Shown here: positions 52,263 through 61,112 of the stretch, piece after piece
Layout: each line of letters begins with the position of its first letter
How positions within the stretch are numbered: position 1 is the stretch's first letter
Assembly (NCBI GenBank): GCA_965232595.1
Contig: OZ246983.1
Location: 2,480,001-2,544,000 of the forward strand
Source of the DNA: SZUA-309 sp965232595
GTDB taxonomy: Bacteria; Pseudomonadota; Gammaproteobacteria; Pseudomonadales; Azotimanducaceae
Length of the DNA stretch: 64,000 nucleotides
Direction: 5' to 3'
Translations under genes and position numbers: made by a program
The notes under the pieces: generated by a model
Seen by the model: only the letters and a program-made list of their open reading frames with translations
What the model was told of the DNA's origin: nothing
Databases searched by the model: none

Positions 52263-53285
52263 TCAGTCTTCACCCATCATGCTGCTGATGCGCACGAGCT
52301 CCTGCAGGCGCTCATTGGCAAGGCCGGCGGCAACCGCATCCTGCGCCATCTCGACCCCGTTTCCGAGGCTGGTGGCCACGCCGGAGGCGTAGATAGCAGC
52401 GCCGGCGTTGAGGCAGACGATGTCAGCGGCCGCTGAGTCGGGTTGGGTCAGTGCCTCCCGGACCAGCGCCAGGCTCGATTCCGGCGAGTCCGCTTTCAGC
52501 GACTCCGCGCTCTGGACTGCGATGCCGAAGTCTCCCGGCTTGATCTCGTACTCGCTGATCTCGCCGCCCTTCAGCTCCACCACGAAGGTGGAGTCGTCGA
52601 GGGCGATCTCGTCGAGGCCGTTCGAGTGCACCACCAGGACATGCTCAGCGCCGAGAAGCTGAGCCACCTCGGCGACCCGGCGCTGCCAGATCGGGCTGAA
52701 CACGCCGATCACCTGGCGCCTGGCCCCAGCCGGATTGGTCAGCGGCCCGAGCACGTTCATCATGGTCCGCACGCCCAGCTCCTGACGGACCGGTGCGGCG
52801 AAGCGCATGGCGCTGTGGTGTGCCTGAGCGAACAGGAAGCCGACGCCGACCTCCCGGATGCAGTGCGCGATCTGTTCCGGCGTCAGGCTCAGATTGACGC
52901 CGGCCTGCTCGAGCACGTCTGCGCTGCCGCTCTGGCTGGTCATCTTGCGGTTGCCGTGCTTGGCGACCTGGGCGCCGGCGGCCGCGGTGACAAAAGCAGC
53001 GGCAGTGGAAATGTTGAAGAGCTTCGCGCCGCTGCCACCCGTGCCGCAGGTATCCACCAGGTACTCCGCGGTGACGTTCACCTTGGTGGACAGCTCGCGC
53101 ATCGTTTCCGCGGCGCCGGCGATTTCCTCTGCGGTTTCGCCTTTGACCCTGAGCCCCATGAGCAGCCCGCCGATCTGCGCCTGCGTGGTTTCGCCGGACA
53201 TGACCGCCTTGAACACCGCCCGGGTGTCGGCCTGACTGAGGTCGTGGCCCTCCGCCAGGGTGGCCAGTGCTGTCTGAATGTCCAT
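52263..53285 (-). CDS. trpD: anthranilate phosphoribosyltransferase
   Basis: The 340-residue enzyme adds phosphoribose to anthranilate. It shows the PRPP loop DTCGTGGSG, KHGNRKMTSQSGSADVLE, and GPLTNPAGARRQVIGVF. Length and motifs are normal. It is two bases after trpG and one before trpC, so the three are translated as one unit. Confidence 0.97.
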   Translation of the reverse strand: MDIQTALATLAEGHDLSQADTRAVFKAVMSGETTQAQIGGLLMGLRVKGETAEEIAGAAETMRELSTKVNVTAEYLVDTCGTGGSGAKLFNISTAAAFVTAAAGAQVAKHGNRKMTSQSGSADVLEQAGVNLSLTPEQIAHCIREVGVGFLFAQAHHSAMRFAAPVRQELGVRTMMNVLGPLTNPAGARRQVIGVFSPIWQRRVAEVAQLLGAEHVLVVHSNGLDEIALDDSTFVVELKGGEISEYEIKPGDFGIAVQSAESLKADSPESSLALVREALTQPDSAAADIVCLNAGAAIYASGVATSLGNGVEMAQDAVAAGLANERLQELVRISSMMGED

Positions 53286-53287
53286 GG

Positions 53288-53866
53288 TCAGTGCCTCGTC
53301 AGGAAGTTGTTGAGCAGGTCGTGCCCCGTGTGGGTAAAGATCGACTCCGGGTGGAACTGCACCCCTTCGATCGGGTACTCCCGGTGCCTGAAGCCCATGA
53401 TCTCATCGAACTCGCCGTCTTTCTCGGTCCAGGCGGTCACCTCCAGGCAGTCGGGCAGCGAATCCCGGGCAACCACCAGCGAGTGGTAACGGGTTGCCTC
53501 GAGCGGATCCGGAAGCCCGGCAAAAACGCCCTCGTTTCGGTGATGGATCATGGAGGTTTTGCCGTGCATCACCTCTCTGGCCCGAACCACGTCGCCGCCG
53601 AACACCTGACCGATGCTCTGGTGGCCGAGGCAGATCCCGAGCAGCGGGATGTCCTTGCCGAACTGCTCAACCACGGCCATCGAGATGCCGGCTTCGTTCG
53701 GCGTGCACGGGCCGGGCGAGATGACGATCTTCTCTGGTGCTTTGGCCTCTATCTCGGCCAGCGTGATTTCGTCGTTGCGGTGCACCTCGACTTCGGCGCC
53801 GAGCTCGCCGAGGTACTGCACCACGTTGTAGGTGAAGGAGTCATAGTTGTCGATCATGAGCAGCAT
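53288..53866 (-). CDS. trpG: anthranilate synthase glutaminase subunit
   Basis: The 192-residue class I glutamine amidotransferase feeds ammonia to TrpE. Its nucleophile is Cys in GICLGHQ, with the His-Glu pair in FHPESI and the anthranilate synthase-type start MLLMIDNYDSFTYNVVQYL. It may also serve p-aminobenzoate synthesis. Its partner trpE is about 8 kb away. A leader peptide with two Trp codons lies just upstream. Confidence 0.97.
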   Translation of the reverse strand: MLLMIDNYDSFTYNVVQYLGELGAEVEVHRNDEITLAEIEAKAPEKIVISPGPCTPNEAGISMAVVEQFGKDIPLLGICLGHQSIGQVFGGDVVRAREVMHGKTSMIHHRNEGVFAGLPDPLEATRYHSLVVARDSLPDCLEVTAWTEKDGEFDEIMGFRHREYPIEGVQFHPESIFTHTGHDLLNNFLTRH

Positions 53867-53895
53867 GGTCTGATCCCGTCGTCATTCTGGAGGTT

Positions 53896-53910
53896 GCCGG
53901 TGGTACCGGC
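53896..53910 (-). promoter_or_regulatory. hairpin between trp leader and trpG
   Basis: A perfect six-base-pair stem GCCGGT / ACCGGC with a three-base loop lies between the leader-peptide stop and trpG. Its 3' arm (CCACCGGC in RNA sense) can instead pair with the Trp-codon region GCTGGTGG over eight positions with one G-U pair. No T-run follows, so control may act on translation or Rho. Confidence 0.55.
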
Positions 53911-53934
53911 AGGGAGTGCTTTGCGGTGTGAAAG

Positions 53935-54030
53935 TCAGATACGGGCCGGGGCCCACCAGCGGGCATCGCGGGGCTGCAGTCGCAGGTTTGCTCGCGTGGG
54001 CAGGACTGATGCGTTGCTGATCGTGCTCAT
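53935..54030 (-). CDS. trpL: trp operon leader peptide with tandem Trp codons
   Basis: A 31-codon frame upstream of trpG encodes a peptide with two adjacent Trp residues at 25-26 (ending DARWWAPARI). Tandem Trp codons in a short frame directly before trp genes are the mark of attenuation leaders. It stops 68 bases before the trpG start, and the intervening RNA can form mutually exclusive pairings involving the Trp codons. No ribosome-binding site is obvious; TATGAT lies seven bases upstream, so the transcript may be leaderless. The absence of a T-run after the hairpin is odd. Confidence 0.75.
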   Translation of the reverse strand: MSTISNASVLPTRANLRLQPRDARWWAPARI

Positions 54031-54036
54031 TGGGCA

Positions 54037-54089
54037 ATCATAGCTCAACAACTGTTCGGCCCGGAAGAGAGCTGTTGACAGGTGTTGAG
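54037..54089 (-). promoter_or_regulatory. candidate promoter and inverted repeat of trpL-trpGDC
   Basis: On the minus strand TATGAT (five of six -10 matches) lies just upstream of the leader ATG. Overlapping and upstream are arms CTCAACAACTG (54044-54054) and CAGGTGTTGAG (54079-54089), pairing with one mismatch. The -35 is weak, which suggests an activator or repressor at the repeat. Confidence 0.42.
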
Positions 54090-54099
54090 TGCCCGGCCG

Positions 54100-56343
54100 T
54101 CAGCGGATAACGCTCGGGCTGCCGAACACCCTGCCGAACTTGATGAAAAACCGGCTCTCGCCGCTATCTCCCCAACCCCAGCCGAGATAGGCGGGCCCGA
54201 TCGGGGTGTTGAACGCTGCGTGAAGGCTGCCGTGGAATTCACCGCTCTGGAAGAGGTCTTCCCATTGATCGGTAACCCCGCCGTACTCGAGCGATGCACC
54301 CACGCGTCCCGGAACGTAGCCACCGAGGATCTCGTACTGATAGACGAAGGTCAGCACCCCCAGGTTCTGCCCGGAGACCTCGCCCAGGTTATAGCCCGAG
54401 AGGTTGAACAACCCGCCCGCGCCGTACAGCGCATACTTCGGCGCGAAGCCGCCGATGGTCGTGTTGACGGCGACACCGCCAGTCAGGATGTGTCGACCCA
54501 GCGCCTTGCTCCAGGCGCCGGTCATCTGCAGCTGATCGTAGTTGTCGTCGCTGCCCAGCCAGTCGGCGGAGCCGTAGTAGGTGAGCCGGTAGAAGATACC
54601 GTTGTGCGGGAGGTAGCGGTCATCCAGACGATCGTAGGTCCAGTCCAGGAAGTACTCGCCTGCGTCGTAGGAGCCGTCCGTGGGGTCCGGCTCACCGATT
54701 AGCGTGTCCACGGCGCCCGTGTAGACGCGCAGGCCGGCGCTGATCGCGGCGTGGCGGCTGAACTCTCGACCGAGCGCGGCGTCGATGCCGTACTGCTCCA
54801 GCTCGTTGACGCTGTTCGCCTCGTCGTCGATGAATTCCGTGAACTCTCTTGTTTCAGCAAAGGCGCGCGGAAGGATGAAGAACTTGGCTGACCTGTCCAG
54901 GTACTTGTAGAGGTCGAAAACCAGCTGGTTCTCCCGGCCGAGCTGGCCCATGACGCGCAGCTCGCTGCCGAGCTCGTCCAGATCGGTCTTCAGGTAGCCC
55001 AGCCGCAGATTGAAGCCGTTGGTCAGATCGTCCGCAAATAGATCCAGTCCCCATTCCAGGTAGTTGGTGCCGCGGGCGTCCTGGCGGACGTGCAGTCGCA
55101 AGCCTCTCTGGCCGTTCTCCTCCACTACCTCGTAACGGACCATATCGAGGAAGCCGAGCCCGTAGACCATACGTATGTCGGACTCGAGCTGCTCTCGGTC
55201 GATCGGCGCGCCAACCTCCAGGTTCAGCTGCTCGAGGATCAGCTCGTCGGCAAATTGTGACTGGTTGTCGAGATGAACGAACTCGATGACCGGCGCTTGC
55301 GGTCGGCGGCGAATGACGGTGGCCGCGTAGGCCTGGTAGTCCTCCTGGCTCAGGCCGATAGACTCAAGGCTCGACCGGTCGGCCATGGTGCTGGCGTAGC
55401 CGATCTCCGCACCCTCTGTCGATCTGGCGAAGGCACCAGCAGAAAAATCGCGACCCAAAGCCGGTTTGATCAGCACATCGCTGTCGCTGAGGCTGGCCCG
55501 GGAATCCTCAACGTTGCCCATCACCATCAGGTTGGTGAGCTGGGAGACCACCGATAGCAGGTTCTTCACGTCTTCGCGCCTGAGGCCGCCCGAGCCCACA
55601 TCCACGGCGATGACGATGTCGGCGCCCATCGATCTGGCCACGTCCACGGGCAGATTGTTGGCGATGCCGCCGTCGACCAGCAGCTTGTCCTCCCAGAGAA
55701 CCGGGTCGAACACCGCAGGAACAGACATGCTGGCGCGCATAGCCAGAGCCAGATTGCCCTTGTCGATGACCACCGGCTCTCCGGTCAACAGGTCGGCTGC
55801 CACCGCGCGGTACGGTAGCGGCAGGCGATCGAAGTTGCTGACCTGGACCCGTTCACTGACCAGCGACTCGAACAAGAAGCTGATGTTCTGCCCCGATAGC
55901 AATCCGGTCGGGATCAGTGAGGTGTCCTTGCCGAGGCCGATCTTCGGACCGTACAGGGCGAAGATCTCATCGTCGCGCTTGCGCCGGTAGGGCTGATCCT
56001 CCCGAGGGGTCTCGTCGCGGAACATCACCTCCCAATCGATGGCGGCAATCGTCTCCTCCATCTCCGGAACGCTCATGCCGGTGGCGTACAGGGCGCCAAC
56101 CAGGGAGCCCATGCTGGTTCCCACCACGCAGTCGATGGGTACCCGCATCTCTTCCAGTGCCCTGATGACGCCGATGTGCGCGCTGCCGCGGGCTCCGCCG
56201 CCGCCGAGGACGAGGCCGATGCTGGGGCGGTCGGAGTCATCTGCTGTACAGCTCTGGGGCGCTGGCCGGTCGGCTGCCCAGGCTGGCAAGGAAAAGGAGA
56301 TGAGCAGAAAGGTGAGAAGGGCGGAAGCTCGTCTGGCCGTCAT
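54100..56343 (-). CDS. patatin-like phospholipase with BamA-type barrel (type Vd autotransporter)
   Basis: The 747-residue protein has a signal peptide (LLTFLLISFSLPAWAA) and a patatin domain at about 30-290 with the oxyanion loop GGGGARG, nucleophile Ser in GTSMGS and catalytic Asp in DGGIANN. A POTRA-like segment follows (LEQLNLEVGAPIDREQLESDIRMVYGLGFLD), then a C-terminal outer-membrane beta-barrel of the bacterial surface antigen type. This is the PlpD layout, a single-chain type V secretion system that puts a phospholipase on the cell surface. The start is the ATG before TARRASALL. Confidence 0.94.
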   Translation of the reverse strand: MTARRASALLTFLLISFSLPAWAADRPAPQSCTADDSDRPSIGLVLGGGGARGSAHIGVIRALEEMRVPIDCVVGTSMGSLVGALYATGMSVPEMEETIAAIDWEVMFRDETPREDQPYRRKRDDEIFALYGPKIGLGKDTSLIPTGLLSGQNISFLFESLVSERVQVSNFDRLPLPYRAVAADLLTGEPVVIDKGNLALAMRASMSVPAVFDPVLWEDKLLVDGGIANNLPVDVARSMGADIVIAVDVGSGGLRREDVKNLLSVVSQLTNLMVMGNVEDSRASLSDSDVLIKPALGRDFSAGAFARSTEGAEIGYASTMADRSSLESIGLSQEDYQAYAATVIRRRPQAPVIEFVHLDNQSQFADELILEQLNLEVGAPIDREQLESDIRMVYGLGFLDMVRYEVVEENGQRGLRLHVRQDARGTNYLEWGLDLFADDLTNGFNLRLGYLKTDLDELGSELRVMGQLGRENQLVFDLYKYLDRSAKFFILPRAFAETREFTEFIDDEANSVNELEQYGIDAALGREFSRHAAISAGLRVYTGAVDTLIGEPDPTDGSYDAGEYFLDWTYDRLDDRYLPHNGIFYRLTYYGSADWLGSDDNYDQLQMTGAWSKALGRHILTGGVAVNTTIGGFAPKYALYGAGGLFNLSGYNLGEVSGQNLGVLTFVYQYEILGGYVPGRVGASLEYGGVTDQWEDLFQSGEFHGSLHAAFNTPIGPAYLGWGWGDSGESRFFIKFGRVFGSPSVIR

Positions 56344-56465
56344 CGGGTAGCGCCATCTAGTCTGGTGGCCACAGTCTAATTGTTTGCCCGGAGAATTCTT
56401 GCACCGCCGGCGGGATTTGCCGGTTACCATCAGCCTCCCGTCGAGAGAGCCAGTAAGAGAGCGCC

Positions 56466-57830
56466 ATGCGGACCTATAGCGAAACCTGCGCGGCCCTGGC
56501 CGCCGGTGAGATCACCAGCGAAGCGCTGCTGTCGCAGGCGCTTGCGCGAGTAGCCGAGGCGGAATCTTCGGCTGCGGGTCAGGTGTTCATTGCGCTCGAC
56601 CAGGACGCGCTGCAGCGCGCACGAGCCATCGACCGGGCACGGGCTGACGGTGCGGTGCTGCCAACTCACGCGGGCATGCCGATTTCCATCAAGGACCTGT
56701 TCGACGTCCAGGGCCAGGTCACCCGAGCCGGATCGGTCGTGCTGGATGCCGCCCCACCTGCGGCGCAGACCGCGCCGGCGATCCAGCGCCTGCTCGATGC
56801 CGGCTTCGTGCCCGTGGGGCGGACCAACATGACCGAGTTCGCCTACTCCGGCGTTGGTCTCAACCCTCACTACAGCACGCCGTTGAATCCCTGGGACCGG
56901 CAGACCGGGCGGGTCCCGGGCGGTTCCTCGTCCGGTGCTGCGGTGTCGGTTGCCGAAGGCATGGCGGTGGCGGGGATCGGCACGGATACAGGCGGTTCCT
57001 GCCGGATACCAGCGGCGCTCACGGGCATCACGGGCTGGAAGCCGAGCGCCGATCGGGTTCCGAGAGAAGGCGTGTACCCGCTGTCGTCATCGCTCGATTC
57101 GGTCGGCGTGATCGCCGCGGATGTGGCCGGCTGCGCGGCGCTGGATGACGTCATGGCCGGCGGGGTGGGCGAGGTACCTGCCGCACGACCGGTTTCAGAG
57201 CTCAAGCTGGCGGTCCTCGATCACTACGTGACGGAAGGCATGGATGACTGGGTGGCAGGTGCCTATGACCGGGCCCTGTCAGGGCTCTCAGCCGCCGGCG
57301 CGACGCTGACGGAGATCCGGATGCCGGCAGTGGAACGACTCCCGGAGCTGAACGCCAGGGGCGGCATCGCCGCCAGGGAAGCCTGGGACTTCCATGCCCG
57401 GCAGCTGCAGGAAGTGGGAGAAGGCTATGACCCGCGAGTGGCGGGGCGGATTCGCGCAGGCGCGCAGGTGGGTGATGAGGAGCTGGCGGCGATTCGGGTG
57501 GCGCGCCGCGAGATGATTGAGGACTTCGTTGGCGCCATGGAGGGCTTCGACGCGGTGCTGGCGCCAACCGTGCCTATCGTCGCGCCGCCCCTCGCTGCCT
57601 TCGCGGAGGACGACGAGTACGTGCGGCTGAACCTGCTGCTGCTGAGGAATCCGAGTCTGTTCAACTTCCTGGATGGCTGCGCCATATCCCTGCCCGTGCA
57701 CGAGCCGGACGGGCCCCCGGTCGGGCTGATGCTGGCCGCGGCCAACGGTCGGGACAGCTCGCTGCTGAGTATCGCCGCCGGCATCGAGCGGCAAGGCCTG
57801 ACGATGGACAGAGCCACGTCGATTTCGTAA
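56466..57830 (+). CDS. amidase-signature family amidase
   Basis: The 454-residue enzyme belongs to the amidase-signature family. The Ser-cisSer-Lys triad is visible as Lys in GMPISIKDLFD, Ser in GGSSSGAAVSVAEGM and the nucleophile Ser in IGTDTGGSCRIPAAL. Substrate cannot be read; it is not GatA because the gene stands alone without gatB/gatC. It is divergent from the patatin gene with 120 bases between. Confidence 0.92.
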   Translation: MRTYSETCAALAAGEITSEALLSQALARVAEAESSAAGQVFIALDQDALQRARAIDRARADGAVLPTHAGMPISIKDLFDVQGQVTRAGSVVLDAAPPAAQTAPAIQRLLDAGFVPVGRTNMTEFAYSGVGLNPHYSTPLNPWDRQTGRVPGGSSSGAAVSVAEGMAVAGIGTDTGGSCRIPAALTGITGWKPSADRVPREGVYPLSSSLDSVGVIAADVAGCAALDDVMAGGVGEVPAARPVSELKLAVLDHYVTEGMDDWVAGAYDRALSGLSAAGATLTEIRMPAVERLPELNARGGIAAREAWDFHARQLQEVGEGYDPRVAGRIRAGAQVGDEELAAIRVARREMIEDFVGAMEGFDAVLAPTVPIVAPPLAAFAEDDEYVRLNLLLLRNPSLFNFLDGCAISLPVHEPDGPPVGLMLAAANGRDSSLLSIAAGIERQGLTMDRATSIS

Positions 57831-57955
57831 ATTCCGTTTTTGACGCCGATCCGGTGACCCCGGACGGCGATCGAATTTGGGTTAACTGACTGATTTCTCT
57901 AAAAATTTGGGACAGGACTTGATCCGGCGGGACAGGTACCACGATAAGCGTCAGC

Positions 57956-58038
57956 GGCTCCAGGGCCGAACTGGCGCCCCCGCGACGCGAAACCGGCTAC
58001 CGCCGGTAGACCCTTCCGGGCTCCTCTGAGCGCAGAGG
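57956..58038 (+). ncRNA. hairpin-rich leader of panBC
   Basis: Three consecutive stem-loops precede panB: 57956-57978 (seven pairs with one mismatch, seven-base loop), 57992-58007 (ACCGGC / GCCGGT, loop TACC) and 58023-58038 (CCTCTG / CAGAGG, loop AGCG). The 285-base gap holds no gene. A structured leader controlling panB is possible; I could not match a known riboswitch class. Confidence 0.42.
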
Positions 58039-58115
58039 CATACCACCCCCGTGATCCGTTCAGCGGCTGATCCAGGCGCGCCGATGCGTGCCGGCAGCAA
58101 ACGGGAGCATTACGT

Positions 58116-58934
58116 ATGTCGCATCACGCGCAACAGGCCAAGCGCCTCTCCATTCTCGACTTCCCGGCGCGCAAAGCCGCCAGGGAAAAGATCTCCATGG
58201 TCACCTGCTACGACTACACCTCGGCACAGGTGCTGAACGACACGGAGGTCGACACCTTGCTGGTGGGTGACAGCCTGGCCATGGTCATGCACGGGTTCGA
58301 CTCGACCGTTCACGCCACGGTGGATCTGATGGCGCTGCACATCAGCGCCGTCGCGCGCGGGGCGCCGAACAAGTTCATCGTTGGTGACATGCCCTTCCTC
58401 GCTGCCCGGAAGGGGCTGCACGAGGCGATGGACGGCGTCCAGCAACTCATGCAGGCCGGCGCGCACTCGGTGAAGATCGAGGGCGAGAAGGGCCAGCTGG
58501 AGCTGATGGCGCACATCGTCGATTCCGGCGTCCCGGTGATGGGCCATCTGGGCCTCACCCCGCAATCCGTGCACGGGCTGGGTGGCCACAAGGTGCAGGG
58601 CAAAGCAGAAGCCGAGGCTCGGGCGCTGGTTGAGGCCAGTCGTCGTCTGGAAGATGCCGGCTGTTTTGCGCTGGTCCTGGAGTGCGTGCCGACGCCGCTG
58701 GCCCGTGAAATCACCCAGGCGATCAGCATACCGACCATTGGTATTGGCGCTGGTCCTCACACCGATGGTCAGGTACTGGTGCTGCAGGACATGCTGGGAA
58801 TGAACCCGCACTTCAAGCCGAAGTTCCTCAAGCACTACGCCAACGGCTATGAGGTGATGAGCGCTGCGGTGAATCGATTCGATGCCGAGATCCGGCACGG
58901 CTGCTTCCCGACGGCCAGGGAGAGCTACCGATGA
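58116..58934 (+). CDS. panB: 3-methyl-2-oxobutanoate hydroxymethyltransferase
   Basis: The 272-residue TIM-barrel enzyme makes ketopantoate from ketoisovalerate and methylene-tetrahydrofolate, the first committed step to pantothenate. Diagnostic blocks are KISMVTCYDYTSAQ, LLVGDSLAMVMHG with the magnesium Asp, GAHSVKIEG, VMGHLGLTPQSVH and IGIGAGPHTDGQVLVLQDMLG. GGGAG precedes the ATG. It overlaps panC by four bases. Confidence 0.97.
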   Translation: MSHHAQQAKRLSILDFPARKAAREKISMVTCYDYTSAQVLNDTEVDTLLVGDSLAMVMHGFDSTVHATVDLMALHISAVARGAPNKFIVGDMPFLAARKGLHEAMDGVQQLMQAGAHSVKIEGEKGQLELMAHIVDSGVPVMGHLGLTPQSVHGLGGHKVQGKAEAEARALVEASRRLEDAGCFALVLECVPTPLAREITQAISIPTIGIGAGPHTDGQVLVLQDMLGMNPHFKPKFLKHYANGYEVMSAAVNRFDAEIRHGCFPTARESYR

Positions 58935-59755
58935 GCAGCGTCTACCCGATGACCCCTGCTGCCGCGCCGTCATCAGCCGCCGGGCCTCGTGTGTTCAAGC
59001 GGCTCGAAGACTGGCAGGTCTGCCGCTCGGCGCTGACCGGCAGCGTCGGGTTCGTGCCGACCATGGGCGCGCTGCATGCAGGACACGGCGCGCTGCTCGA
59101 ACGCAGCGTCGCCGAAAACGACCACACGGTGTTGAGCATTTACCTGAACCCGACTCAGTTCAACAACCCGAGCGATCTGGACTGTTACCCGAAAACGCTC
59201 GAGCGGGATCTGAAGCTGGCCCGTGAGCTCGGCGTGGACTTTGTGATCACCCCGAGCTACGAGCAGATGTACGCCGACGGCTTCCGCTTTCAGCTGGACG
59301 AAACCCGATTCTCAGCCGAGCTCTGCGGAGAGCACCGTCCGGGCCACTTCACCGGCGTGCTGACCGTGGTGATGAAGCTCTTGAACATCGCCCGCGCTGA
59401 TCGGGCCTACTTCGGCGAGAAGGACTACCAGCAGTACATGCTGATCCGCGACATGTGTGAGGCGTTCTTCATGGACGTGGAGATCGTCCCCTGCGCCACT
59501 GTCCGCGAAGCCGACGGGCTGGCGATGAGCAGCCGCAACGAAAATCTGGACGGGCCGGGGCGGGTGAAAGCCGGCCTGCTGAACAACCTGATCCGCTCGA
59601 CGCTCGAGGATGACGAGGTGGCGCGGGCGCTCACTGAAGCCGGCTTCGAGGTGGACTACATCGTCAGCCGGGAGGGGCGGCGCTTTGCCGCAGCCAGCCT
59701 CGAGTGTGGTGATCGCGTGGTGCGGCTGATTGATAACGTCGCCCGCCAGGCCTGA
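58931..59755 (+). CDS. panC: pantothenate synthetase
   Basis: The 274-residue enzyme joins pantoate and beta-alanine with ATP. It has the HxGH-like signature PTMGALHAGHGALL, FNNPSDLDCYP, GEHRPGHFTGVLTVVMKLLN, FGEKDYQQ and SSRNENLD, in place of the usual SSRN-YL. The N-terminus is extended by about 20 residues relative to E. coli PanC. Translational coupling with panB through ATGA is clear. panD is not in the window. Confidence 0.96.
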   Translation: MSSVYPMTPAAAPSSAAGPRVFKRLEDWQVCRSALTGSVGFVPTMGALHAGHGALLERSVAENDHTVLSIYLNPTQFNNPSDLDCYPKTLERDLKLARELGVDFVITPSYEQMYADGFRFQLDETRFSAELCGEHRPGHFTGVLTVVMKLLNIARADRAYFGEKDYQQYMLIRDMCEAFFMDVEIVPCATVREADGLAMSSRNENLDGPGRVKAGLLNNLIRSTLEDDEVARALTEAGFEVDYIVSREGRRFAAASLECGDRVVRLIDNVARQA

Positions 59756-59767
59756 CGCGGGAACCCG

Positions 59768-60958
59768 CTAGATCAGGCTCATCACCCCGAGCGCCACCGA
59801 GAGCACGGCGCCAACGGCCGGCTTCCAGATGCCGCTGCGGCGGATCCTGCCGGAGAGCTTCAGGCGGATCAGCGACAGGTTGATCAGCGTGAAGACGATG
59901 AGGATCACGAAGCTGGTCGCCTTCGCCAGGGTCAGCAGTGGGAACCAGGTGGCGAGCAGCGTGATCACCAGCACGGTGAGAATCGTCGAGACGATCGGCG
60001 TGTGCCGCTTCGGGTGCACGGTCGCCAGCACCTCCGGCGCGTTGCCTGCCCTGGCCATGCCGTAGACAACTCTGGAGACCATGACGATCTGTGCCAGCGC
60101 CGAGTTGGTTACGCTGAGCATGCTCAGCACGGCGATGATCGCCGGCCAGCGGTCGCCGGTGTGCGCCACCATGGCGGCCAGCGGCGCGGGGTTGCCTGCC
60201 AGATTCAGCTCCGTATTAGCCAGCACGGCGACCGTGGCAACCATCACGTACAGGATGGCGGCGCCGAGCAGCGCCAGCATGATCGCTGGCGACATGATGC
60301 GCTCCGGCTCCCGGGTTTCCTCTGCCACGTTCACCATGTCCTCGAAACCGACGAAGGCGTAGAAGGCGACGAACGCGCCCAAGCTGATCGCCAGCCAGGC
60401 GTCGCCACTGGGCACCATGGTAGGCCAGACCTCCGGAAAGTTGGCCAGATAGCGGCCGGACATGGCGAGTACTGCGAGCAGGCCGAAGATCGAGGTGGCG
60501 GTGATCGCCGCGGCGAACCAGACGGTGTGGCCGATGCCCCATGCAGCAATCACGCCCAGCACCAGGATGAAGCCTGTTGCGGCAATGCCCTCAGCGCCAG
60601 GATAGAAAAAGGAAAGATAGCCGGCGAAGCCGTTCGCCAGGGTGCCGCTGGAAACCAGGCCGGTGGTCACCACAGCCCAGCCGGTGATCTGGGTGAGCAG
60701 GGGACGCGAGAACGCCTGGTCGACGTACACCGCTTCCCCGGCGCTCTTCGGGTAGTGGCTGGCGAGCTCCCCGTAGCTGATGGCGGTGAATCCGGCCACC
60801 ACCGCAGCCAGCAGAAAAGCCCAGGGGGCAAAGTTGCCGCTGACCGCCAGGATCTCGCCCACCAGCACGTAAATCCCGGCGCCCACCATGGTGCCTAGCC
60901 CGAAAATCGTCAGCAGGGGGAGGTTGAGCCTTCGGCTCAGCGTGGGTTGATCATTCAT
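59768..60958 (-). CDS. APC-superfamily amino-acid permease
   Basis: The 396-residue inner-membrane transporter has about 11-12 helices and the APC signatures FGLGTMVGAGIYVLVGEI and YGELASHYPKSAGEAVYV. It also has ALVGFEDMVNVAEETREPER-type helix 6 (AFVGFEDMVNVAEETREP) and SVTNSALAQIVMVSRVVYGMAR. It is shorter than typical 450-residue members, ending soon after helix 11. The substrate is unknown. It is divergent from hsp20. Confidence 0.9.
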   Translation of the reverse strand: MNDQPTLSRRLNLPLLTIFGLGTMVGAGIYVLVGEILAVSGNFAPWAFLLAAVVAGFTAISYGELASHYPKSAGEAVYVDQAFSRPLLTQITGWAVVTTGLVSSGTLANGFAGYLSFFYPGAEGIAATGFILVLGVIAAWGIGHTVWFAAAITATSIFGLLAVLAMSGRYLANFPEVWPTMVPSGDAWLAISLGAFVAFYAFVGFEDMVNVAEETREPERIMSPAIMLALLGAAILYVMVATVAVLANTELNLAGNPAPLAAMVAHTGDRWPAIIAVLSMLSVTNSALAQIVMVSRVVYGMARAGNAPEVLATVHPKRHTPIVSTILTVLVITLLATWFPLLTLAKATSFVILIVFTLINLSLIRLKLSGRIRRSGIWKPAVGAVLSVALGVMSLI

Positions 60959-61010
60959 GGGTACTGCTCTTGGTTCGCGGATTATGCCGGCGACTTCGGA
61001 AACTACCTAG

Positions 61011-61037
61011 TTGAACCCTGGCCCGGTGAACCCATCT
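61011..61037 (+). promoter_or_regulatory. sigma32-type promoter of hsp20
   Basis: TTGAA at 61011 and CCCATCT at 61031 are 15 bases apart, close to the heat-shock consensus CTTGAAA-N(11-16)-CCCCATnT. The position, 75 bases before the hsp20 start, fits. Confidence 0.62.
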
Positions 61038-61112
61038 CTGCATTGCCGGGAGGCAAAACCGGCACCTAACAACGTCACGCTGAGCAGCGCTCAACGAGTA
61101 AGGAGACCAGAG

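Noticed and set aside
57956..58010. c-di-GMP-I riboswitch before panB
   Set aside because: GACGCGAAACCGGC recalls the riboswitch core, but the conserved first half and the tetraloop receptor layout are not there.
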